A DNA stretch of 64,000 nt, from NCBI RefSeq assembly GCF_013377755.1, contig NZ_JABXWR010000001.1, positions 62,001-126,000 on the forward strand. The letters run 5' to 3'. The position numbers and the translations under genes are program-made. Source of the stretch: Methanofollis tationis (GTDB lineage: Archaea > Halobacteriota > Methanomicrobia > Methanomicrobiales > Methanofollaceae). This document shows, one piece after another, positions 54,690-61,999 of this stretch; positions within the stretch are counted from its first letter, which is position 1; the number at the start of each line of letters is the position of its first letter. The notes under the pieces are model-generated. The model was not told where the DNA came from, ran no database searches, and saw only the letters and a list, made by a program, of their open reading frames with translations.

Positions 54690-56295
54690 ACCCGATCCCC
54701 CGCAGGTTCTCCCTGATCTCCCCTTCCAGCCTCGCCGACTCGACGAACTGCTCCTGCAGTTCAGCCGTCAACCGCTCCATCCGCTCCTCAAACGGTTCCC
54801 CGTCGTCCTCGACCTCCCCGGCCCCGACATACCGCCCAGGCGTGAGCACATACCCCTGCTCGGCCACCTCCTCGACGGTCACGCTCCGGCAGAAACCGGG
54901 CACGTCCTCGTACTCACCCGCACCCTCGTCCCCCCGCCAGGCATGATAGGTCCCGGCGATCCGCTCGATATCCTCGTCGGTCAGGTCCCGGTGGGTGCGG
55001 TCGGTCATCACGCCCATCTTTCTCGCGTCGATGAAGAGGACCTGGCGGCGGCGGTCGCGGAAGGAATGGTTCTTCTTGTCCCGCGAGAGGAACCAGAGGC
55101 AGGCCGGAATCTGCGTCGTGTAGAAGAGTTGTCCGGGCAGGGCGACCATGCAGTCCACCAGATCGTCCTCGACGATGTTCTTGCGGATCTCCCCCTCGCC
55201 CGAGGTATTCGAGGACATCGACCCGTTCGCCAGCACGATCCCCGCCTGTCCCGTCGGCGTGAGGTGGTGGATCATGTGCTGCATCCAGGCAAAGTTGGCG
55301 TTGTTCTTCGGCGGGATGCCGTAGCGCCAGCGGGCGTCGCCCTGGAGATGCTCCGCCCCCCAGTCCTTCAGGTTGAAGGGGGGATTTGCCAGAATATAGT
55401 CAGCCCTGACGGTCTTGTGCAGGTCGTTGAGGAAACTATCGGCATTTTCTTTCCCGAGGTCTCCGGTGATCCCCCGGATCGCCAGGTTCATCTTCGCCAG
55501 GCGCCAGGTCGTGGCATTCGACTCCTGCCCGTACACGCTGATGTCGTCCCGGCGCCCGCCATGCGCCTCCACGAATTCCTCGCTCTGGACGAACATCCCC
55601 CCCGACCCGCAGCACGGGTCGTATATCCGGCCCTGATACGGGGCGAGCATCGCCACCAGCGTCCTGACGATGCACCGGGGCGTGTAGAACTGCCCGCCTT
55701 TCTTCCCCTCGGCACTCGCAAACTGCGAAAGGAAGTACTCATACACCCGCCCGAGCACATCCTTCGACCTGCTCTCCCGGTCCCCGACCGCAATGCTTCC
55801 GACAAGGTCTACCAGTTCACCGAGGCGCTGCTTGTCCAGACTCGCCCGGCCAAAATCCTTCGAGAGCACACCCTTCAGCGAGGGGTTGCACCCCTCAATC
55901 GCCACCATCGCATCGTCGATCAGCACCCCGATCTTCGGCGACCTGGCATTATCCTGCAGATGCGACCACCGCGCCTCCTTCGGGACCCAGAAGACATTCT
56001 CGGCACGGTACTCATCCGGGTCCTCCACCACCTCATACCGCTGTTCAGGTTCGGCCACATACCACTCGCTCGCCGGATCGCTGACCTCCTGCCAGAGATG
56101 TGCACTCTGCTCCTCAAATGCATCAGAGATATATTTCAGGAAGATCAGACCCAGGACGACATGCTTGTACTCCGCCGCATCCATATTGGAGCGGAGTTTG
56201 TCGGCTGCATCCCAGAGTTTGGACTCAAAGCCGAGGGTGACACCAGTTGGTCGCTGTGGTTCGTGCGTTTTGGTGGGAAGGGCGGTCTGTTTCAT
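54676..56295 (-). CDS. hsdM: Type I restriction-modification methyltransferase subunit
   Basis: 539 residues from ATG 56295 (MKQTALPTK), preferred over 56541 because the family similarity begins with [34 protein letters not shown]. It is an adenine-N6 methylase: SAM site [11 protein letters not shown] (226-235) and catalytic NPPF (304-307), after [12 protein letters not shown]. The C-terminus is a helical region that binds HsdS. It is first gene of the type I operon but separated from hsdS by about 10.5 kb of inserted DNA. Divergent from the EVE gene. Confidence 0.96.
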   Translation of the reverse strand: MKQTALPTKTHEPQRPTGVTLGFESKLWDAADKLRSNMDAAEYKHVVLGLIFLKYISDAFEEQSAHLWQEVSDPASEWYVAEPEQRYEVVEDPDEYRAENVFWVPKEARWSHLQDNARSPKIGVLIDDAMVAIEGCNPSLKGVLSKDFGRASLDKQRLGELVDLVGSIAVGDRESRSKDVLGRVYEYFLSQFASAEGKKGGQFYTPRCIVRTLVAMLAPYQGRIYDPCCGSGGMFVQSEEFVEAHGGRRDDISVYGQESNATTWRLAKMNLAIRGITGDLGKENADSFLNDLHKTVRADYILANPPFNLKDWGAEHLQGDARWRYGIPPKNNANFAWMQHMIHHLTPTGQAGIVLANGSMSSNTSGEGEIRKNIVEDDLVDCMVALPGQLFYTTQIPACLWFLSRDKKNHSFRDRRRQVLFIDARKMGVMTDRTHRDLTDEDIERIAGTYHAWRGDEGAGEYEDVPGFCRSVTVEEVAEQGYVLTPGRYVGAGEVEDDGEPFEERMERLTAELQEQFVESARLEGEIRENLRGIGYVLQ

Positions 56296-56422
56296 GGTGA
56301 TGTCTCTGTTTGTAAGTAATACTCCGGACAGAGAGAGAAATATTTTGTCAAACGGGTTCATTCCTTTCTTTTGTGAGGCAGGTCCGATACATTTTTGCCA
56401 GAGAGATGGAAAATGCCATGCA

Positions 56423-56881
56423 ATGACCCGCTGGCTCGCCATCTCCAACCGCACAAACTCAGACGTCACGATCAAAAAACACCTCTGGGGCGTCCCAAAG
56501 CGCGCCATCAACCAGATCAGCAAGACCCGCCCCGGCGACACCCTCCTCGTCTATGTCGGGCAGCAGGTGATCGACAGGGACACCACCCTCCCGCCGGCGA
56601 TCACCGGATGCTTCGAGATCACCTCGGAGGTCTATGAGGACGCGAAACCGATCTTCACTGCGCCGCCCAAACTCGGGGCCGAGGTCTTCCCCCTCAGGAT
56701 CAGGGTGAAGACGATCGAGGTCTTCGACCCCTCGGTGGAGTTCAAGCCCCTGATCCCGCATCTCGCCTTCATCACCAACAAAAAGCAGTGGTCCGGGCAC
56801 ATCAGGGGGCAGGCGATGCGGGCGATCCCCGAAGAAGACCACGCCTCCATCATGAAAGCGGCAGAGACGCCGCGGGACTGA
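56423..56881 (+). CDS. EVE-domain (PUA-like) protein
   Basis: 152 residues from ATG 56423; the long frame upstream runs antisense through hsdM. The EVE fold is indicated by the start [43 protein letters not shown], the [15 protein letters not shown] segment and [30 protein letters not shown] domains bind modified bases in DNA or RNA and are common beside restriction systems, where they can sense modified phage DNA. Divergent from hsdM, 127 bp apart, sharing the promoter region. Confidence 0.9.
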   Translation: MTRWLAISNRTNSDVTIKKHLWGVPKRAINQISKTRPGDTLLVYVGQQVIDRDTTLPPAITGCFEITSEVYEDAKPIFTAPPKLGAEVFPLRIRVKTIEVFDPSVEFKPLIPHLAFITNKKQWSGHIRGQAMRAIPEEDHASIMKAAETPRD

Positions 56882-56925
56882 CCCGGGAGGTGAGAACAGT
56901 TCTCCCTGATCACACTTACCTCCCC

Positions 56926-57200
56926 CTCTGCTCCAGTTCACGCTCCGCGATCACCCGTTCTAGATCGTCCCCCGGATAGACCGCTCCCGCTCCGCCTGCC
57001 CATAGAGTATGTCCAGGATCACGCGGGTGTAAGATCGGGGCATATGTGCAGCAGCCCGCTGCACAAATTCAGGGTCCGGCCATGCCCCGGCAAACGAGTG
57101 CGTCTGCCATTCGCGCCGCACCGTATCCTTCACGTCATCGAGCAGCGTGACCATGTGATACCACGTAATGTGTGCAAGCACCTCCTGCACAAATAAATCC
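56926..57200 (-). pseudogene. Remnant of a second DUF1016 gene
   Basis: A minus-strand frame reads FVQEVLAHITWYHMVTLLDD and VKDTVRREWQTHSF, matching [19 protein letters not shown] and [14 protein letters not shown] of the intact DUF1016 protein at 53661. It then diverges, and the nuclease part is missing; a short piece near 56926-56970 (RVIAERELEQRG) may be its C-terminal end. It is evidence that the gene has been duplicated or exchanged at this locus. Confidence 0.75.
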
Positions 57201-57238
57201 GCGACCTTAATCTATCCCGCCAGAAAAAGAGGAACCAT

Positions 57239-57667
57239 ATGACCACGATCACCGGCGCCACCTTCCCCATCCCCAAACCCTTCATGCCCCGCTTCTTCGA
57301 CGGCGGCAAAACCGTCCTCATCAAACCCGCCACCGTCTTCAAAGAACTCAAGCCCGGCATGCGACTCGTCTTCTACCAGTCCCACGAGGACACCGGCTAT
57401 GTCGGCGAGGCCAGGATCAAGCGGGTCATCATCACCGACGACCCCCTCACCTTCTTCGAGACCTTCGGCGACGCCGTCTTCCTCACGCGGGAGGAAGCAG
57501 AGGCCTACGTCCGGAACCAGGAACGATGGAAGGGCGTCCGGGTCAGGAAGGGCGACGGGAAGCGGAAGCCCTGGATAGCGCTCGAACTCGAAGCGGTCCG
57601 CCGGTATAAAACAGTCCAGAAACCCGAGAGGTTCGTCCCGGTCGGCGGCAAGTATCTGAGGGAATAA
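57239..57667 (+). CDS. DUF365 protein (PUA/ASCH-like)
   Basis: 142 residues, an archaeal family of unknown function: IPKPFMPRFFDGGKTVLIKP, ELKPGMRLVFYQSHEDTGYVGEARIKRVI, FLTREEAEAYVRNQERWKG and the C-terminal RYKTVQKPERFVPVGGKYLR. The beta-barrel layout (LVFYQS, GYVGEARIKRVI) resembles ASCH/PUA nucleic-acid-binding domains. The ATG at 57239 follows AGAGGAAC. It shares strand and general fold with the nearby EVE protein; a link to modified-base recognition is an inference. Confidence 0.88.
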   Translation: MTTITGATFPIPKPFMPRFFDGGKTVLIKPATVFKELKPGMRLVFYQSHEDTGYVGEARIKRVIITDDPLTFFETFGDAVFLTREEAEAYVRNQERWKGVRVRKGDGKRKPWIALELEAVRRYKTVQKPERFVPVGGKYLRE

Positions 57668-57681
57668 GGCTCACTCTCTTT

Positions 57682-58053
57682 TTAAGTACCTTCCTTACCC
57701 GCATTCACCACCCCCACCACCGCCATCACCCAGTAAAACCCGAACATCACCACCACATACGGGTTTCCCGTCACCGCCCCGTACGCCACCCAGAACACAT
57801 TCCCGATCACCCGGGCGCCAAAACCCGCACTCCCGCCCCCCTGCCTGAACGCCGGGGACACAGGCCCGGCCCGCTCACAGAGGTCGACCATATCGGGGGT
57901 GTCGGCCTTCTCGATATAGCGGGTCAGAAACAGCGGTTCTGCACGGAGGGGATTGTGCAGAATCAAGGCATTCGGAGCACGGAGCCCCTCGGGCGTGAGC
58001 GTCCTGCCGGCACCTGCCCCGGACTCCCCCCCCAAGAGTCTGCGGCGGAACAA
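57682..58053 (-). CDS. Hypothetical protein with C-terminal hydrophobic segment
   Basis: Up to 123 residues. The frame opens at a TTG directly behind the T-run that ends the upstream gene, without a ribosome site, so the true start may be internal. LTPEGLRAPNALILHNPLRAE and RYIEKADTPDMVDLCERAG look protein-like; the end is a membrane-like helix (YVVVMFGFYWVMAVVGVVN). Unrecognised. Confidence 0.4.
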   Translation of the reverse strand: MFRRRLLGGESGAGAGRTLTPEGLRAPNALILHNPLRAEPLFLTRYIEKADTPDMVDLCERAGPVSPAFRQGGGSAGFGARVIGNVFWVAYGAVTGNPYVVVMFGFYWVMAVVGVVNAGKEGT

Positions 58054-58062
58054 AAAAAAGAA
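58050..58062 (-). terminator. T-run terminator after the regulator/partner operon
   Basis: On the minus strand, TTTTTTTT (58052-58059) follows the stop codon of the gene at 58063-58482 by 3 bp. U-runs without a stem are the usual archaeal terminator. Confidence 0.6.
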
Positions 58063-58482
58063 TTACAGTTTCAAAAGCCCTTTCTCACGCAGGTAATTCC
58101 CCGGCCCGGTCGTTGCATACATCGCCGCCAGGATCTGCTCCAGAGAAAGGAGGATTGAATCGCCGGATTCAAACGCATCTGCAAGCATCTTCAGGCCGTC
58201 CTGGATGCGTTCAAAATGAATCGGCTGAAGTTCGACCGTTGCATCTCCCGAGCGGATGCGTTTGTAGCGTTCCATCAGTCCGTTATACGAGGTATTCAGA
58301 ACAAAATCCGCCAGCAGATAATCTTCCGTAAAGGAATACCTGAGTGTACGGCTGGTGATCCCGTATGCTGCGGAAAGATAGTAGATCTTTTTCTCGACCT
58401 TCTCCTCCCTTCTCATAGATAATTCTACACGCCGCAACTCTGCGACCAGTTCTTTTCTGAAGAAATCATCCCGTGACATCAT
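58063..58482 (-). CDS. Hypothetical partner of the winged-helix regulator
   Basis: 139 residues from ATG 58482 with GGAGGCGA just upstream, 8 bp after the regulator's stop. Mostly helical: FRKELVAELRRVELSMRREEKVEKKIYYLSAAYGI contains a charged helix, then RTLRYSFTEDYLLADFVLNTSYNGLMERYKR. No known family or catalytic motif. Co-transcription suggests it works with, or is controlled by, the regulator, perhaps as a binding or antitoxin-like partner. Confidence 0.75.
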   Translation of the reverse strand: MMSRDDFFRKELVAELRRVELSMRREEKVEKKIYYLSAAYGITSRTLRYSFTEDYLLADFVLNTSYNGLMERYKRIRSGDATVELQPIHFERIQDGLKMLADAFESGDSILLSLEQILAAMYATTGPGNYLREKGLLKL

Positions 58483-58490
58483 TTCGCCTC

Positions 58491-59009
58491 CTATTGGATA
58501 TATCCTGGAAATTCGTTATTGTAGTCATCTGCCGTTGCAGGTGGAGAGATGGGGTAGAGAGGGCCGGAGCCGCTGGCGCCGCATGGGTCTCCTGTTCCCC
58601 ATCCAATGCCGGGCTCTGGCATCTCCGGGCAGTACGGCCATGCAGGGTCGTTTGAGGTATCCATTTCCAGAGCGCTGGCCGCTGGAGTGTGCTCGAGGAT
58701 AGAGTCCCGGATCTCCTGGACCTTTTCGTCACCAAGCATCCGACCGATCAACGAATTGTTCATGATCTCAAGCGACCGGACGATCGGCGACGCCGGATTA
58801 ATGGAGTACTGGGGGATATGGTCATCGGTGGCGGTGAGGATGCCCCATTCGACAAACTTCTTCACCACCCGCCCGACCGTGACCCGGCTTACGCCTGCTT
58901 CTTCCGAGAGTTCGGTGATGTTGAACGCCATGCCCTCGAGTGGCAACAGGAATTCAAGAAGTCTTAATTCACAGGTGTTCCCGAACACCCCTTCAAAGGG
59001 ACGAGTCAT
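58491..59009 (-). CDS. Winged-helix transcriptional regulator
   Basis: 172 residues. Residues about 8-65 form a winged helix: LRLLEFLLPLEGMAFNITELSEEAGVSRVTVGRVVKKFVEWGILTA-type HTH and wing, with VSRVTVGRVVKKF as recognition helix. A short ligand- or partner-binding segment follows, then a Pro/Gly/Tyr-rich tail (about 115-172) with no known fold. A perfect 16-bp palindrome 102 bp upstream of its ATG could be its own operator. First gene of a two-gene operon. Confidence 0.85.
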   Translation of the reverse strand: MTRPFEGVFGNTCELRLLEFLLPLEGMAFNITELSEEAGVSRVTVGRVVKKFVEWGILTATDDHIPQYSINPASPIVRSLEIMNNSLIGRMLGDEKVQEIRDSILEHTPAASALEMDTSNDPAWPYCPEMPEPGIGWGTGDPCGASGSGPLYPISPPATADDYNNEFPGYIQ

Positions 59010-59110
59010 ATCTATCTCAAGGTTGGATTTTGATCAATCAGTCCATTCAGTCACCCTGCAATGGTGACGATGCAGACAGACGCATACATACTGCGTAGTG
59101 ATAAATCATA

Positions 59111-59126
59111 TTATCACATGTGATAA
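59111..59126. promoter_or_regulatory. Perfect 16-bp palindrome upstream of the regulator
   Basis: TTATCACATGTGATAA is a perfect inverted repeat between the regulator (start 59009, minus strand) and the IS5-family element. On the minus strand TAATATGATTTATC follows it and may hold the TATA element. A dimeric winged-helix protein would bind such a site; self-regulation by the downstream regulator is inferred. Confidence 0.6.
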
Positions 59127-59175
59127 AAATATTTTGCATTGTTCCCATGGTTAATGTTACAGGCCCTTGAGGGTA

Positions 59176-60314
59176 GAGAATTTCGAACAACCCCACCTCA
59201 CCCAAAGTACTTTATAGTCCCGGATCGACCTTTTTCCCATGAGCACGTTTACCAATTTCGCGATCCACCACGAATATGCCAGCCTTGCAGCTCTGGGTGA
59301 TCGGCTGGGTGAGGTCAGCGGTCTGATCGACTGGGATGCCTTCCGCCCTCTCCTTGCTGACCTCTACACCAACGCCGAGGGGCGAGGCGGCCGTCCGAAC
59401 TATGACGTCGTTCTGATGATCCGGCTGCTGGTGCTTCAGCAGTGGTATGGCCTGTCTGACCCCGAACTGGAGCGTCAGGCGACCGACCGGATCTCGTTCC
59501 GTCACTTCCTGGGATATCCGGAAACCATTCCGGATCGGTCGACGGTCTGGCTGTTCCGGGAACGCTTGGCGCAAACCGGGAAGGATACCGCGATCTGGGA
59601 TGAGTTCCAGCGGCAACTCGAAGTACAAGGGCTCGCCATCAAACGCGGTGTCATGCAGGACGCGACGTTCATCACCGCCGATCCCGGGCATGCTCCTGCC
59701 GGCACGCCCCGGGGAGATCAGGCAGAGACGCGGCGCAGCCGCGACGGCACCTGGGCCAAGAAGGGCTCGAAGTCACAGTTCGGGTACAAACTTCACATCC
59801 TGCTCGACAAGGACAGTCAGCTGATCCGCCGGATTGAGACCACCACGGCGTCACTCCATGACAGCAGGATCGATCTCTCCCGGGAAGGTGAGACGGTCTA
59901 TCGCGATAAAGGCTATTTTGGGGTGAAACCGCAGGCATCTATGGACAAGACCATGCACCGGGCCGTTCGCAACCATCCCCTCTCCATCAAGGAGAACCGG
60001 CGGAACAAGGCCATCAGCAGAACACGATCGCTGGTGGAACGACCGTTTGCCGTGATCAAGCGGGTGTTCCATGCAGGCCACCTCATGGTCACGACGGTTG
60101 CCAGAGTGCACGTCAAGAACATCTTCTCCTGCATGAATTTCAACTTCAGGCAACTTCTTACCCTCAAAGCGCAAGCTGCCGAGCGATAGCTCTCGAGAAA
60201 ATCCAAAAAACCCTCTAAATGCAGGGGTTCAGGAAGGAAACGGCTGAACAGCGAGGGGAAGAGGGCAGTCGGGAGCGAGTATCTGATGGCAGGGAGGAGT
60301 TAATCGCAATTCTC
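59176..60314 (+). mobile_element. Complete IS5-family insertion sequence (1139 bp), related copy C
   Basis: Terminal repeats GAGAATTTCGAACAACC on the left and, read inward, GAGAATTGCGATTAACT on the right (13 of 17 match) are flanked by a 4-bp direct duplication GGTA (59172-59175 and 60315-60318). It is a diverged relative of copies A/B. Clean ends and duplication show a simple transposition. It cuts the last codons of the gene at 60300. Confidence 0.9.
59239..60189 (+). CDS. IS5-family DDE transposase (copy C)
   Basis: 316 residues starting MSTFTNFAIHHEY. It aligns along its whole length with the transposases of copies A and B: FRPLLADLYTNAEGRGGRPNYDVV-type N-terminal domain, GVMQDATFITADPGHAPAGTPRG, YRDKGYFGVKPQASMDKTMHRAV and ISRTRSLVERPFAVIK. 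All catalytic positions are kept, so it is probably functional. Its codon use is more GC-rich than copies A/B, suggesting longer residence in a high-GC genome. Confidence 0.93.
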   Translation: MSTFTNFAIHHEYASLAALGDRLGEVSGLIDWDAFRPLLADLYTNAEGRGGRPNYDVVLMIRLLVLQQWYGLSDPELERQATDRISFRHFLGYPETIPDRSTVWLFRERLAQTGKDTAIWDEFQRQLEVQGLAIKRGVMQDATFITADPGHAPAGTPRGDQAETRRSRDGTWAKKGSKSQFGYKLHILLDKDSQLIRRIETTTASLHDSRIDLSREGETVYRDKGYFGVKPQASMDKTMHRAVRNHPLSIKENRRNKAISRTRSLVERPFAVIKRVFHAGHLMVTTVARVHVKNIFSCMNFNFRQLLTLKAQAAER

Positions 60315-60587
60315 GGTAGTAAATCCATGGTTATACAGTGCCAATTGTGCTTTATTGATGTCAGAAATATAGTATTTGTCCTCTTTTTTCTTAATTGTTG
60401 TAATGTATCCCTTTTTCAGCAGTATTTTAATGGCATCTCTAAATGAAGGGTGGTCCCGGCCAGAAAATTTTTTCGTGTATAGTTTGTTCAGTTTCTCAGA
60501 ATGATATCCTCTATCTGATCTCAGGTTTCTGTTTTTATAGAGTATATTAAGAATAAAGAGGGTTTCTTCGGTGAGTCCGCACGACAT
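60300..60587 (-). CDS. Small winged-helix-like protein, C-terminus rewritten by the IS
   Basis: 95 residues. GLTEETLFILNILYKNRNLRSDRGYHSEKLNKLY and FRDAIKILLKKGYITTIKKKEDKYYISD read as a winged helix with its wing. The last four residues and stop (ENCD) come from the terminal repeat of copy C. Removing the IS and one GGTA duplication restores an ending LKGL and stop, so the IS changed only the tail. Promoter-like AT-rich sequence lies upstream near 60605-60650. DNA-binding role inferred. Confidence 0.6.
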   Translation of the reverse strand: MSCGLTEETLFILNILYKNRNLRSDRGYHSEKLNKLYTKKFSGRDHPSFRDAIKILLKKGYITTIKKKEDKYYISDINKAQLALYNHGFTTENCD

Positions 60588-60826
60588 GGGGGTCTTTGAG
60601 AAGTTAGAATTTCATATTATTTATATATTGCACCGCTATCGAAATTCAACAATTAATTATGCCCATGATGCTTGATTCCATGCCCCCAACAGCCGGAATC
60701 ACCCGGGAACAAAACTACCACGCCCGCACCAACCGCGCATAACACCCCTCGCAGAGCCGGGCTCGCCCCCTCATCCCGCCTCTGGCGCCCCTATCCATCA
60801 TCACTCTCCAACCGCTCCACCCCCCC
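60588..60826. other. Intergenic region
   Basis: No gene supported. The first 70 bp is AT-rich (TTATTTATATATTGCACC near 60619) and fits a promoter for the small winged-helix gene on the minus strand. The rest is C-rich and lies downstream of the primase gene. Confidence 0.4.
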
Positions 60827-61999
60827 TCACCCCCACCGCCCCCGACAATACCCCACCGTCCGCAAAAACGCCTCCCCCCGCAGGGGCATCCCCTCGTCAC
60901 CGAGAAACCCCTGCTCCAGGGCGATCAGTTTGAGCAGGTTCCCTGACTTCCCGGCCTCGTTCCCGCCGTGAAACGAGGTCCAGGTCTCGCCGTCTGCCGA
61001 GACTGCGAAGTTGTCGCCGTGCGTCGACCCGTAGACCGGGTGCGCCCCCCTCCGCCCGGCGGCGATCCCGGTGTAGGCGGAAAGGGAGGGCATGCACCGC
61101 TTCAGGTCCTCGAGATCGCCGCCGCCCTTCTTCCCCTGCCGCGGGACGGCCGACCTGAGGTTCGCCACCCCGGCCAGGATCGCCTGCCGCCGCTCCTCCC
61201 GCACGCCCGGGTGTTCGGCGGCCGGCACCGCCGCCGCAAGGACCCGGGCGAGGTCGCCGCCCTCCCGGAGATAGTCGTTCACGTCCACCTTCTCGATCCC
61301 GTCGGGCCGCGGCAGCGTCCCGATATACACCCGCTCGATCCCGTGCGCCAGGAGGGCGTGCGCCGTCTTCGCCGCCCCCGCCATCCCGGCCCCGCTCTCC
61401 TCGCTGTCCATCACGACGTAGACCGCCCCGGCCCGCCGGCAGCATGCCGCCGCCGCCTCGATCCGCTCCCGCTTGAACCGCGTCGTCACCGGCGAGATGC
61501 ACGGCCGGCAGTCCTGCAGCACCGCGAGGGCGTCGGCGATCCCCTCGGTGACGATCAGGGGGGCGCCGTCGATCACCGACCAGGCACCGAAGATCGGCTC
61601 TCTCGGCCCGGTCTCCGTGACGATCTGTTTCACGTACTTCGCCGGCGGCCGGTCGCCGTGCGCCGGGGTCTCGCCGGTCGCCCGGGCGATGAAATACTCC
61701 GGTCTTCCCTCGCCGTCCAGGTAGGGAAAGACGATCCGCCCCCTGAAGTGATCGCCGGCCCCCGTCCGGCCGTCCCGCTCCCACCGCACGGCGAGGCCTG
61801 AGCCGACGATCTCCTCCCCGCCATATCCCCGGTCCATCAGGTGCAGGATGAGGGCCGCCCCCTCGGCCGGGGCGTAGCCGATCCGCGCCCTCTCTGAAAA
61901 AGCCGGCCAAAAACCGTAACGGGCGAGGAGAAAGGCCCGGTGTTCGCCGGTCAGGTGCCGCTCGAAGAACCGGCAGGCGTCCTCCATGAGCTCCCTCAC
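60827..61999 (-). CDS. DnaG-type Toprim primase-like protein, domains permuted
   Basis: 390 residues. The N-terminal part resembles the DnaG catalytic core (RIGYAPAEG, FRGRIVFPYLDGEGRPEYFIARA), followed by a Toprim domain with LIVTEGIADALA (Glu152) and VYVVMDSEES (Asp198), the metal-binding acids. The C-terminal 80 residues (HPVYGSTHGDNFAVSADGET, WTSFHGGNEAG, LLKLIALEQG) look like the CHC2 DNA-binding domain that normally begins DnaG, but its cysteines are missing. It overlaps the helicase gene by 4 bp: a replication module of virus or plasmid type. Confidence 0.8.
   Translation of the reverse strand: MRELMEDACRFFERHLTGEHRAFLLARYGFWPAFSERARIGYAPAEGAALILHLMDRGYGGEEIVGSGLAVRWERDGRTGAGDHFRGRIVFPYLDGEGRPEYFIARATGETPAHGDRPPAKYVKQIVTETGPREPIFGAWSVIDGAPLIVTEGIADALAVLQDCRPCISPVTTRFKRERIEAAAACCRRAGAVYVVMDSEESGAGMAGAAKTAHALLAHGIERVYIGTLPRPDGIEKVDVNDYLREGGDLARVLAAAVPAAEHPGVREERRQAILAGVANLRSAVPRQGKKGGGDLEDLKRCMPSLSAYTGIAAGRRGAHPVYGSTHGDNFAVSADGETWTSFHGGNEAGKSGNLLKLIALEQGFLGDEGMPLRGEAFLRTVGYCRGRWG

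Noticed and set aside
55793-56422. N-terminal extension of the EVE protein
   Set aside because: The open frame is the antisense of hsdM; similarity to EVE begins at the ATG at 56423.
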